In this document: piece after piece, positions 49,314-59,856 of the stretch
Layout of the letters: each line of letters opens with the position of its first letter
Numbering within the stretch: position 1 is the stretch's first letter
Source of the DNA: Rhynchosporium graminicola
Lineage: Eukaryota > Ascomycota > Leotiomycetes > Helotiales > Ploettnerulaceae
Direction: 5' to 3'
NCBI GenBank assembly: GCA_900074885.1
Contig: FJUW01000033.1
Location: 635,041-699,040 of the forward strand
DNA: 64,000 nt
Program-made: the position numbers and the translations under genes
The notes under the pieces: generated by a model
Database searches by the model: none
The model's input: only the letters and a program-made list of their open reading frames with translations
Told to the model about the DNA's origin: nothing

Positions 49314-51503
49314 TAGCTAGATATTATTCCGGCTATAATAGCTTATAGTAGAGCGTATTGAGTTTAAATTAAAATTATTATATCTATTTAAAACTAATAA
49401 TTATATCTTACTATTCTAAATCGAGAAGAGTAAAAGGGTAGTTATAAATACGCTTACTATTAATAGAAAGGTATAAATATATAAAATAAGTGATATAAGT
49501 TCTAATAGACTATTAGAAGCTACGTATTAGAATAGAATAGAGTAATAGCTCGATTTTGATACCCAGGGCCCCTAATAGTTATCTAGTAAGAGTACGATTA
49601 ATAAATAGGTATCTATTCGCTCTGGTATTAATTAAGCTATTTATAGAGACTCCTAGCTTATTTATACTAATTATAATCGGGTATATAAATTACTTACCCT
49701 CTATTAGAGAGTTAAGATTAAAGTCAGAAAGGTTATACCTATATAAACCTAGGAAGGAGTTTTTACTTAGGCCTTATTATTTCCCTCTTATATTAGTTCA
49801 GATTCGGAAGGTATATCTTCTACTGCCTTTTCGGTTGCTCTTTCCTCTTTTGGAAATTCTTCGATTAATTATACCTTAAGTAAGTTAAAGCAATCTAGCT
49901 TAATATAACTAAGCTATCTATACTTATAATACTTAAGGGGTTCTCCGGTCGAGGTAGTAAGGCGTTTTAGCGCGGAGGGAGTACTAGCTTATACTAAAGT
50001 AGAGGTACGTATATATGATACGGGAGTAGTTTATAAAGGGGCTGAGCTTAGGGGCTAGTAAGAAGTAGAACTAGAAAAGGTTATAGTAATAATAATAAGC
50101 TTATAGTACTATATCTAAGTAATAGTTTTTTCGGGATAGGCGCGTTTCGAGTTATAATAACGCTTAGTATTAAAAGAAAGTAATAATCTGACTATAGAAG
50201 CGTAATCCTTATTCTATATTAGTTTAATAATAAGAGTTAAAGCGCGTAAGGATAATATAATCTTATCTTATATATAGAAGGACTACTCTTTCTTTTTAAC
50301 TTTACTTTAGATAATAGCGCTTTAAAATTGATTATATAACTCGGCGAAAGTCTTATAAGTATAGCTAGGTTATTATATTTCTAAGTAGTAAAAAGTATTA
50401 TAATAGTTATCTTCTTCTAAACTAGTAAGAAAGTTCTCCTTTAATAAGAAGATTATTTTATCGCTAGTCTTAAACTCGTTAGTAAGATACTAAAGCGTAA
50501 GATACTTATTAGCTAATCTAGTAACTAGTCCTTATACGAGAACGCGCTAGGAGAAGCCCGTAAGGTAATAGTTAGTATTTATAGCTAGCCGGTCTCGTAT
50601 CGATACCCTATACTAGAGGAAAGTAAGATCTGATCTATTATCTAAGGGCAGGATCTTCTTAATAAGATAAGACTTCTTAAAGTATAACTTTACTAATTCA
50701 GCGCTAGGAGGGAACGATAGTTTATTAGGAATAATATCCTCTCTCTTAGTACTACGTATCGGAATAGAGTTTACTAGCTTATTAAACTTCGAAATACGCG
50801 GAGATTATAGTATTAGCTCTAGCAGAAGAATTAAAGATAAGCGAGAGACCCTTACGAGGAACTTATCTTATATAGAGATTAGTCTATCTATAGTATCTTC
50901 TAGAGAGTTATTCTTTTCCTCTTATTCTACTAATTATTATAAGAGAGAATAGATCAGATTCGAGTTATCTATAGAAATAAGAGTACTTAGCGATTATACT
51001 CTTAGTAAGTTTCGCTTTTATTTTCCTTTCCCTCTTAGTTAGTACTTCTTTAATAAGGTATTAACGTTCCCTAGTATAAGAGATATTTAGAGTAAAGGAA
51101 AGTATCATAGATTAAGTTCGGAGGTAGAGCAAGAGGGGATCGATACAAGTTCCCTTAGAACCGGAGGAGTCTCTAGTTTATTAGTTTAGAGCTATAATAG
51201 TAGCTTAAAAAGGGGTATATTAAGGCTATTTCAGCGGCGATATATAGAGGTTAAAGTTCCGGGGTATTATTATACTTTCTTCAAGATCTATCTATAATTC
51301 CTTTATACTAAGGGAGTTATTAAAAGAGTATCAGCGAAGACTTCCTCTATTTTACTATTTATAATAAGCTAAATTAAATCCTAATTTATAGCTATCCGAG
51401 AGATCTCTAGAATCTCGGCTATATGCGAGTAGTTATCGAATAACTAACTCAGTAGGTAAGATATTATATTAAGCTATCTCTAGCTATCTTAATCTTCTTA
51501 TTT
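49314..51503 (-). pseudogene. D-outer gag region remnant
   Basis: This is homologous to D-inner about 39.65-41.81 kb, including the block with ctcggcgaaagtct (about 50,340 here, 40,650 there). It is the 5' coding part of D-outer and is RIP-degraded. An open stretch of 107 codons on the plus strand at 49556-49879 is antisense to the element and very Leu/Ile-rich, a composition effect of AT-rich DNA. Confidence 0.65.
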
Positions 51504-51782
51504 AATATAATAATATAAGACTTAAAGCAGTATATAAGTAGGGATAAGATAAGTAGGAAAGCTAAGAGAGATCTTATATAATCTACTACTAAGGAAATAA
51601 GAAGATAAGGAAGAAAAAGAAGAGATATAGAGTATAAGGTACCTTATATATATATACTAGTACTAGTCCGATACTATACTAAGTCGAATACTAGTTATAC
51701 CGGGATACTTATAATACCTATGAACTTAGGCCTTAGTATATATCCTTCTCCTCATGTGATATTCAGGTAAGCTGTCGTCACA
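51504..51782 (-). repeat. D-outer 5' LTR (279 bp)
   Basis: This matches the 268-bp family D LTR but carries an extra of about 11 bp near 51,710-51,722 (ataatacctatg, a local duplication). It ends tgtcgtcaca. The following pentamer, gtttc, would be the TSD, but the partner is lost with the truncated 3' end. Confidence 0.85.
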
Positions 51783-52975
51783 GTTTCCTTAATACTTATT
51801 ATATTATTATAGAAATTAAAGTTTTTAGAAGTAAATAAGTATAAAGTATATTTCTTTCTTCTTTACTTATTTCTAGATTTATTTATTAATAATAATAGAC
51901 GATTTAATTAAGTCTTCTAAGTTATTAAGTTTTCTAGTTCTAGAGAGCATATCCTTAATATAATCCTTAAGGCCTTAATAGTATTAAGCTCTTAATCTAC
52001 TATTAGTTTAGTCTAATTATATAGAATAATAATAGAACTTAGTAATATATTTATAAATAGATCCTCGCTATCGAATTCCGAGTAAGTACTTCTTAGCTTA
52101 TTCTTTTTTATTAAAGTCTTCGAAGACTTATTTAATAGTATTAGTAAAGCTTATAATAGTTCGAAAGATAACTCGACTTTTCTTAGTTATAATAACAGAA
52201 TAAGCTTTAGTCAAGTATTAATAAACTAAGTAATTACTTAAGACTAGTTCGATCTGGTAAGCTATAGTATTACGAAAGAACGAAGCGATCTATAAGACTT
52301 TGAGTAAGTCTACTTCGAACTTATCTTTATTGAAGGCGAGGTATATTTAGTACTAAAGAATAAATTATCCTAAGTTATTATAGTTTCTATAATAAGTATT
52401 AAGTAAGTTAACTCGAGGTAGAATAACTTTATTAATAACTTTATTAATCTTCTCTATCTTATTAAATTAAGATCTTTCTCTTATAACTAATCTTTCTTTA
52501 AGAGCTATTTTATTCTTATTAGTAATACTTTAAATAAAGTACTTAAAGTATAATATTCTTAGTTCTAACTAGTATATAATATATAAGCTTATTAGTTAGT
52601 ATTAGCTATAAAGTAAAATAAATAAGAAGTTTATATCTTAATTAGAATTAAGATATTATAAGTAAGTATTAATTACTATATGAATTTGAGTACGAAGCTC
52701 TTATCTAATAGTAGAAGTACTAGTCTTACATAGAACTTTTATTCTCTTATGAGTCCAAGAGTCCTTTATACTAGAGTCTTCTAAATAAGAGTCCTCTAAA
52801 TAGGAGTCCGACTCCTTCCTCTAGTCTCCTACTAAGCTAGACTCTATTATATAACTCTAGCCGAAGGAATCCTTAGCTAACTAACTAATTCTATAGTTAC
52901 TACTAAATATAATAAAATAATCCTTAGGTTTACGTAACTTTATTAACTTACGTAGTCCAAGTAGTATACGTAACC
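51783..52975 (-). mobile_element. Gypsy-C copy 2, 5' remnant (gag start and 5' LTR)
   Basis: On the minus strand this matches Gypsy-C copy 1 from its LTR to about 26,495: ctttaatttctataataatat near 51,800-51,830 corresponds to about 26,458-26,480. The LTR begins at 52549 on the plus strand (tataatattc). The inner about 200 bp of the LTR match copy 1, but from about 52,745 to 52,975 the sequence differs and has repeated gagtcc motifs (gagtcctctaaataggagtcc-like). D-outer inserted into this copy. The end near 52,975 (cgtaac) is the edge of the RIP block. Confidence 0.7.
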
Positions 52976-53631
52976 TTAGAACGTGATATATAGATTATTA
53001 ATTAATTCTATCAAATTTAAGGTGATTCATTTGCTCGTGTGGCCTAAAATTTACATGATAAATATTAGCGTCACCGTAGACCGACGAAAACAACTTCGTA
53101 AGGAAATGAGAAAAGCAAGAGGATTTCGACATAACTATTTTTCTGTGTTTACCGTCAAAATAGTCTCGTGTGATTGTTCCATTCTATCATGGAATGCTAT
53201 CAAACCGAATCTGTAGTAGCGGTACCTCGGGACAATCAAGAAGATCAACAGTAGGCAATCATCGTGGACAGCAACAGGAACGCTACACGATAGCAATCTG
53301 CAGTTTTTAAGTCACGGATTATGGCTTAACATTATGAAGGTTGTCATTTCTATGTTATTCATGTATTTTCTTTGTGCTTTCTCTTCGCTGTCAGCCTGAA
53401 TCGTTGTAATTATGCCATATATCACATCACCTTGGCTGTTCCCCTGTGTTATCACGTTCTCCCTAAAAGTGTAAGCACTTAGAACAACGAGTTCGCTCGC
53501 GAAATTAAACAGTGGGTGCAATAAGAGGCTCCGCGTATTCTAGTGCTTAGTGATTTACAATAGCCTAGCATGTGAAGCACAAGAATGGCAGCTTTAATGC
53601 GCTTTATGGGCCGAATTGGTAGAGCTAAGTA
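52976..53631. other. Intergenic; border between RIP block and gene-bearing DNA
   Basis: Composition changes within a few tens of bases from TA-rich RIP DNA to ordinary sequence with normal CA/TG. No convincing gene is seen. It lies downstream of the dynamin-like gene and probably holds its 3' UTR. Short open frames on both strands lack ATG starts or similarity that I can see. Confidence 0.6.
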
Positions 53632-56207
53632 CTACAAGAACTTCAATGGACTATCACTATTGATTACAAGACCCTTCTTGGCTTTCTTCTTTGTCTTCTT
53701 AATAAGCACAGTCTCCTCCGCGGCGATAGGCTCTGAACCACCGAATGACCATTCTGGTGAGGAGCTTACCTCCACAGGTTCTGATGACACCGGAGTCACA
53801 AGTGGCGGGATTCCGATAGGAGTATCAGTAACCTGTCCCTCCTAGTTACTCGTGTTTGATATTGTCCATTACCAGGGCACTTACTAAATCCTGATTGTTC
53901 ACATCCTCCAAGTCCGAAATTTCGTGAAGGAGATCGGGATCAGAGTTTTCCTCTAAAACATGTTGCTCGGAATGCCAGGGACGATTTTGAAGATCTGAAC
54001 GATTAGCTGTGGTAGAAGCTGAAGAGAGGGACATGGACTAACTTGTCATAGGACGGCCAATATGCTTCTTACACATTTCTAGTCCAGCTTTCAAAACGAC
54101 CAGTTTTCGCATCATACGCTCTCGCTGCAAACGGCTCTCTGAAGACTCTGCGGCGATTTTGTTGATCATGTCAATTTTCATCTGAACTACGCGCGCTGGA
54201 GATAGGAGATCTCCTAATTTTCCAAGGAGCTGCGTCTCAATTGCTTGGATCGCGATACTGTCAATCACTGATTTCAGAGCAACCTAAGAGGGTCTGATTA
54301 GCTTAAATATGACACACCAGTGCTGTAATTGTCACCTTGTAGTATGCTTGCATACAATCGAGAATCTCCGAACTAGCATACTTGTCCATGTCGGCTTCTT
54401 TACGACTACTCAGTGCTGATATGAGACTAGACGTCTTCACCTTCTTGATCGGAAGTTCTTCAAGCGACGATAGGTCACGACCACCAAAAAACTTGGAAAG
54501 TTTCCTAGTCACCTCAGCTTCGAGACGCCTTTCTCTCATATTCTGAATGGTTTCGATAAAATAGTGGTTGTAGGTTATCGGATGTCCTTTTTGGTGCGGA
54601 AGAAGAAGTTCAACTAGCTTATCGGTCATGTCTCTATATCGCTGTTCCATCAAAGGGTCAAGGACCTCGCGCAGGAGGGCATCGGTAGTGGCATCATCTG
54701 TTAAGTGTGAAATCGCTAGTTCTAGGAATGCTCGCGTTGCTTCCCATATATTTTTGAGATGAATCTGCGCCAGACGTTCCCACGGTAGTGACTGCTCATG
54801 GAATAGGTCCCCAACGATGAGAGGATTAAACATTCCGGGAAGCTCCCTACCACGACTTATTTTTAGAAGCTCCGTGACCTCGTCCAGAAAAGTAGCGCGC
54901 GAGATGGTCTGGGGCAATACAGCAGTGAGAGGTGGAATTTCTGATCCGATACGGTCGACTATCTCACGCTTATGGCCGCACACCCTCATCCGCTCTGCGA
55001 ATTCCATGTTGAGGTTCTGTATAACGGCACGAAGCCGTTTGCTGTAGCCCTCTGCGGAGCGGGGGTCGCCGAAAAAGCTGTTACCGTACGTGCCGTCGAT
55101 AGCTGCATTGATAATGGACTGGAAAGATTGGCTGACGTGCAGCAGGAACAATCGCTGCTCGTCATTCGTATCTCTGCTCGTACCTAGCTTTCCGAGCGCT
55201 TCATGGATCTCTTTGATGCTTGCCTCGAGCTCATCAAGCACATTTGGTAGCTCATTCTTGATCTGCTGCAGTAAGACTTGGCTAAGCCGAGTCCTCAAAG
55301 AAGTGATTCCAACCAGATTCCGAGAGAAATCTCTCCATATACCTTGTGAGAAGAAGTGCTCTTCTGCCGTATCTCGAGCCCCCACGGAAGTATTCCTTGA
55401 CTCGTAGTCTCTGTTCCTGAGGACATGCCACCCTAAACGAAACTCGACGTCTTGATTTCGCGCGAGGTTGGCATATGCTAGCTCACTCTCGGAGCCGATA
55501 GGAAGTGTATCAGGCTTTGTTATGATACCTAATGTCCGGAAACCTTTCGAATCGACGTCCTTGGCCAATTTAGTGACAATCTGATTAGCATAATCGTTTT
55601 TTGCAGACACCACGGCTAGAATGATGCTTCGCCGATTGGCCATATAAGTTTGAACCATAGAGAGGACCAGTGCAACATCTGCGGATGTCTGTAGCTTATT
55701 CTCTGAATGTATCAGACCCGGCAGATCAACGATGGTTAGATGCTGCTGCGATGGACCTGAGACTTCAACCCGAAGCACATCGTTAGAAAAGGCGCTCGAA
55801 GTGGCTGACATGCCCATAAACTCTTTCGCCTTTTCGACTAATATAGGAAAGTCATCAAAGTCTGAGAGCGTCTCGTGGAACTGTACCAGACGATGACATT
55901 CTGCCTCTGACCGATCTTGACTTGGTACAATAGAAACAGATACGCCGATGGCGGATGCTCTTCGAAGGATGAGTTCGGTGGCGAAGCGGGTGCAGAGATT
56001 GTCCTTCGTGGGAAAGGGAATTCCCGAAATGGCCTCAAGAACCGAGCTCTTCCCCGAGGACTGGTCACCACAGACGATCAGCTGCGGTAGAGAGATATAG
56101 TGACTAACACCCTGTGATCGCAAGCTATCAATTGTGTCAAGGAGACCAAGCTCCTCAGTGGATTGCAAGGACTCCAATGCGGTTGTCTGTAGAGAAGTTC
56201 GAGACAT
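53632..56207 (-). CDS. Mx-type dynamin-like GTPase, four exons, 807 aa predicted
   Basis: Large GTPase of the dynamin superfamily, which assembles on membranes and couples GTP hydrolysis to remodelling. Predicted exons are 56207-54336, 54283-54043, 53994-53885 and 53832-53632; introns are 52, 48 and 52 bp. Donors are GTGACA, GTTAGT and GTAAGT, all acceptors end in AG, and the summed exons keep frame (2424 bp). Motifs: P-loop GDQSSGKSS (residues 47-55), switch region LCTRFATE (71-78), DLPG (161-164) and TKPD (230-233); then the middle/stalk region to about 600; then the GTPase effector domain at about 615-705, which starts in exon 1 (CMQAYYK) and continues in exon 2 (VALKSVIDSIAIQAIE). Exons 3-4 add an acidic, Ser/Pro-rich tail with a Lys-rich run (KKTKKKAKK). 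The start ATG has A at -3. Splicing of introns 2 and 3 is inferred. Without it the protein would stop after GRPMTS (705 aa). Confidence 0.9.
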
Positions 56208-57429
56208 CTTGAGATTTGGATCAGGGCAACAGTTTTGGAGAAGAAAATAGATGATGGTAGAAATTCTTTATCTCATGCTCCCGTTCCTCCGGATGGATGT
56301 CATCTCTATTCTGTCAATGCAAATCATAGTATCTGCAAATCAGATCTTGCCCCGTTGACGCTAGTGAGCTGAGAACCTGGGATTCAGTGTTACACGACAG
56401 TTGCGGTTGAAATGAGCTGAGTACACCGAGCGGGGAGACGCGCACGTGTGGTCACATTGGCAAAAGTGGCAACATTTGACAAGTGATCGAAGATCATGAG
56501 ATAGCGGGATAACACAGAAGAGTGTACACAGATGTTTATTGCATTATGTTAGATAGAGGAGCGCGAGCAGATGGGTTATGGTCAAGGAGATAGGTTTCCT
56601 TATCGGCACGTAAGGACAGGGCGCGACTGTGCAACCCTTTCCTAGAACTGAAAGTTCGAGTTGGTCAATCTTATGATATTCATAGAAGGTCTACTGTGCT
56701 ATACTATAAGCGAAGCAAGGCTTTCAGATAGCGATTGTTTTTCAATATACAAACGAGCTACGAAATATTATGCTATATTAGCACTTATCTAGGAAGTAGG
56801 ATAATTAAGACACTTATATGCCAGGTCGTCACAGTCTACTTGGAACATACAATCAAAAAGATATCGTGTTATTGTGATATATATAGCTGATGATGTGAGA
56901 AGCAACTCTTCTTGTCGTTGAGGGGGTGCGCATGAGCTAAGCGACTCTCTGGTGTCGCGCGGTTATTGGATCGACTACTGCTATTATAAAAGTTTCCCAT
57001 ATGATCGTGCTAGGGCCACTGAATCCGCCCTAAAGTAATAGGTCGAGACGCTTAGGTCAAAACTGATAAAGATCGCCCTGGCTTCGGTACGGAACCGGCC
57101 CGCGTCATAATAATATACATAAGTCTGGACGCTATAGCTGCCACAACACTGTTAATGATCTCCCATGTAATGAGAAGGTTAGACTGAAATCCTTTAACGA
57201 AGTTAAGAGACGATTAAGACATTGTAGAGTAGTTGCAGGAGATGAGTTCTGTTATAAGAAAGATGCTCTTCACAAATCATACGCAGGATGCTGATGCGAT
57301 CAACTTTCCCTATCGAAGGCATTTAGAAAGCTCGAGAGTAGCCAGGAAATGTAACTTACTAAGAACTACACAAGATATTGCGTTGCGGATAAAAACATTG
57401 TACTTGAAGTCGACACACCCTTCATAATA
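56208..57429. other. Intergenic; upstream of the dynamin-like gene
   Basis: No gene is supported. The proximal few hundred bases presumably hold the promoter and 5' UTR of the dynamin-like gene, but no clear TATA box stands out. Open frames here are short and lack ATG. Confidence 0.5.
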
Positions 57430-57720
57430 ACTATATTAATATTACCTTAGATAATAAAAAGAAACTCCGCAAGGTTTGAATCAACTCGATGTTAAGGACT
57501 TAGGACCTAGCTCTAGTATACCCTTAGAGTATACCTTAGAGTATAGTTCTAACGGATTAGAAATTAGATTCGAAGAATATACAAGACTTCTTATTATTAT
57601 TAGTAAAAAGAGTATTAAGATAGCTTGTGTAAAGGCAGAAGTAGTAATCGAAAGTAGCTTAGAAAAGGTTATTAATAGAGCGCGAGCTTATAATGATATA
57701 GGGTTAAAGGGTATCTAATA
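57430..57720 (+). pseudogene. Isolated AT-rich, RIP-like coding fragment
   Basis: A 290-bp patch of TA-rich sequence lies inside normal DNA. It holds an open frame of about 80 codons at 57476-57718 (LEYTLEYSSNGLEIRFEEYT...), whose composition and codon use resemble the transposon block and not the neighbouring genes. It has no standard ATG start. It probably is a fragment of a RIP-mutated transposon. I do not recognise the family and saw no match to the elements at 1-53 kb. Confidence 0.4.
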
Positions 57721-58223
57721 TTAGAAGGATAAAGTAAAAATGGATGTTGTAAACAAAAACGTGCAGATATAGCCCTACTTTATTTATGGAACACAGATGT
57801 CCATGGTAACTCCGCGACCTACATGCCTGACTACTTGTTCCAGATGGAAAGCAGTAATTATAATTTTGGCCTTATTTCGACATAGGCAAAAGATATAATT
57901 TCGGCGTACTTGTCCACAGACTCACCGCTAGGTACTGATAGTGGTAGAAAACGATCCTTTGGGATTCTGCAATCAAGATAGTATCTGCAAGGAAAGGAGT
58001 AGACAGGCGTCGAACCAAATCGGCCGTCATGCTGCTGGCCGCTATGATAAAAATTATGTATCTAATCATATCTGAAGACAACTCAACCTTTCTAAACAAT
58101 AAGTGAGTTATCATTCCTTCAAGGCTGTAATCCAAGTAGTAATTTTTCGAAGCTTTTCGGATGTCTCATATCCTTGGCATCTCGACACTACACCCAAAAA
58201 TCCAAGACTCTCCTCCTGCATTA
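57721..58223. other. Intergenic, 3' side of the SDR gene
   Basis: No gene is supported. A minus-strand open frame at 57872-58135 lacks ATG and shows no recognisable domain. It probably includes the 3' UTR of the SDR gene. Confidence 0.5.
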
Positions 58224-59291
58224 CTATTCAAGACCTTCCAAAAGTCCCTTGCTCTTCAATTTCAACTCCTCGCCAACGAAGTCCCAGACTTGTCTCCTAC
58301 AACCTGGATCCTTGGTTTGTGGCATTGGCTTTGCCATCCAGATTCTATTCGCAAATGTCCCCCCACCTCCAGACCGTTGAAGACTCCATTCTGGGTTTGT
58401 TGCAGCATTGATGATAGCGAGGCTTCCTTGCTGGGAATCGATACCAACATAGTGCATCAACCAACCCGCGAATCGAGAGAACATATCCAGGCCGTTGCTA
58501 GCCCAGATATTTGTGATCGTATATCCAGGGTGAACACCATGAATAACAATGTGGTCGAAATTGTCATTCTTCGACATGCGTTCTTGAAGCTCTGTGAGCC
58601 ACGCTTGGAAGTACAATTTGTTGTTTGGATACGAAGCTGAACCGTTATTGGCATTAGTGAGGTCGAAAGTGCCAATATACTGCATGTTGGATGTTGTACA
58701 GATGATTCGGGGTTCCGAGGCTCGTGCCAGGGAAGGCAACAGGACAAGTGTCAAAAGAACATGACAAATGAAATTGACCTGTGAGAATCAGCGTCACATC
58801 CTTTATGATACAATTGGATTGTTTCATACCTGATGAACTATCTCAAAGCCATCAATAGTAATGACAGGCTTCCCATCATTTCCTCCGCCCATACCTGCGT
58901 TGTTGCATAGAATATCCAACGGCCGATCAGTCGCCAGCCATCGTCTCCCAAAGGCTTCGACACTAGCTAAATCGCTCATATCACATTCCCACGACTCAAA
59001 TGTTGTGTTCTCATGTCCAGAACTTTGAGCTGCCATCTTGAGCTCCTGTATCACCGCATCTGGGGCAGGTTCACGCGGAGGAGGATTCGGCCTGCATCCC
59101 AGGATAATATTGGCTCCCCATTTTGCGAACTGTAAAGCTGCTTCTCTTCCAATCCCACTATTTCCTCCTGTCACGATGATCCATTTGCCGCGTAAATCAG
59201 CGACTGGAAGTGAGAGATTGCCGTTGTGAATGCCTTGGAAAAATTGCCAGAGCGTCCATATCGAGGAAGGGCTGGGCGCCTGGCTAGCCAT
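58224..59291 (-). CDS. Short-chain dehydrogenase/reductase (SDR), two exons, 338 aa
   Basis: NAD(P)-dependent oxidoreductase of the classical SDR superfamily, closest in style to the retinol dehydrogenase/WW-domain oxidoreductase-like group of fungi. The substrate cannot be told from sequence. Exon 1 is 59291-58830 and exon 2 is 58778-58224; the 51-bp intron starts GTATGA, ends CACAG and has a CTGAT branch site. Splicing joins FEIVHQ to VNFICHVL in frame. Motifs: cofactor-binding TGGNSGIG (residues 41-48), NNAG (130-133), catalytic Ser184 in CTTSNMQ, YPNNK giving Tyr204/Lys208, and HPGYTITNI (237-245). All catalytic residues are present and the length is normal, so the gene appears intact. 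It is transcribed divergently from the F-box-type gene. Confidence 0.9.
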
Positions 59292-59856
59292 TTTCGACTT
59301 GTAGAAGCCACAATTGAATTGTGGTACTGTCGATTATCAATTATAGAGCTGAAGCGATTGAACAGAGAGGGTGAAATATAATTTGAACATATGCAACGTG
59401 GAGGCACATGTGCCGTTGGCGGGGGTAGGTCTCGCAACTTGATACGCGATGCTGAGCCCCTGGCCCTTGTAAAGCTTCTGACAGGCATCCCGTACGCCAG
59501 AAACCCTTCATGAAACAGATGAGCAATCCAATATGGAAACTCTCCCGTAAACAAACTTCCCCAAGGTGACAGCTGGACGGTCAGTAAATTTAAAGCTAAC
59601 GCACAATTTTATCCCTCATACCTATCTCAATAAACATATCCGTCTAGTGGACAAGTAGGAAAATCCGATGTTTGTGATATTGTACAATTTGAGGCAAAAT
59701 CACCACAAAGGGGATGATGACCCGGCTTGGTTCCGAGATGACAGCTGGTTATCAGACCATCACGCCGAGCAGGGCTGAAGCGTCAGCAATCTCGTCTGTC
59801 TCTGATTGCATCCACATGTCACAGGCTTACCATTCTGTCGCTTGGTATTAGCAGCC
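59292..59856. promoter_or_regulatory. Divergent promoter region between SDR and F-box-type genes
   Basis: A 565-bp region separates the start codons of two divergent genes, so both promoters should lie here. No element can be named with confidence. Open frames within it are out-of-frame extensions of the neighbouring genes. Confidence 0.45.

Larger units (their letters stand above)
22373..51782 (-). mobile_element. D-outer: Gypsy-D retrotransposon, 3'-truncated, carrying three nested insertions
   Basis: After removing the nested elements C (25235-31983), D-inner (32144-42081) and Gypsy-A copy 2 (42491-49308), the remaining pieces 22373-25234, 31989-32143, 42087-42490 and 49314-51782 join into one minus-strand family D element. 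Each join is supported by a 5-bp TSD and by uninterrupted homology to D-inner. Its 5' LTR is at 51504-51782. The 3' end (the last about 1.6 kb and 3' LTR of the D-inner layout) is missing at 22373, where it meets Copia copy 2. It retains parts of integrase, RT/RNase H (22.4-25.2 kb) and gag (49.3-51.5 kb), all RIP-degraded. Confidence 0.8.

Noticed and set aside
49556..49879. Leu/Ile-rich frame of 107 codons, possible membrane protein
   Set aside because: It is antisense to family D gag, and the hydrophobic composition follows from TA-rich RIP DNA.
1..52975. Possible centromere or CRISPR-like array because of long AT-rich repetitive DNA
   Set aside because: The repeats resolve into LTR retrotransposons with TSDs. 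No regular short repeat-spacer pattern is present, and centromere identity cannot be judged from sequence alone.
53585..53845. Plus-strand ATG frame of 86 codons with a hydrophobic segment
   Set aside because: It is antisense to the last exon of the dynamin-like gene. The minus-strand reading has good splice sites, keeps frame over four exons and gives a typical Lys-rich tail.
53846..54034. Separate small minus-strand gene starting MSLSSAS
   Set aside because: Its middle is better explained as exon 3 of the dynamin-like gene, between a GTTAGT...TCAG intron and a GTAAGT...ACAG intron.
57872..58135. Minus-strand frame of 87 codons downstream of the SDR gene
   Set aside because: There is no ATG start, no domain, and no sign of splicing to a neighbour.
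59171..59554. Frame of 127 codons overlapping the SDR start
   Set aside because: It is out of frame with the clear SDR exon 1 and has no recognisable motif.
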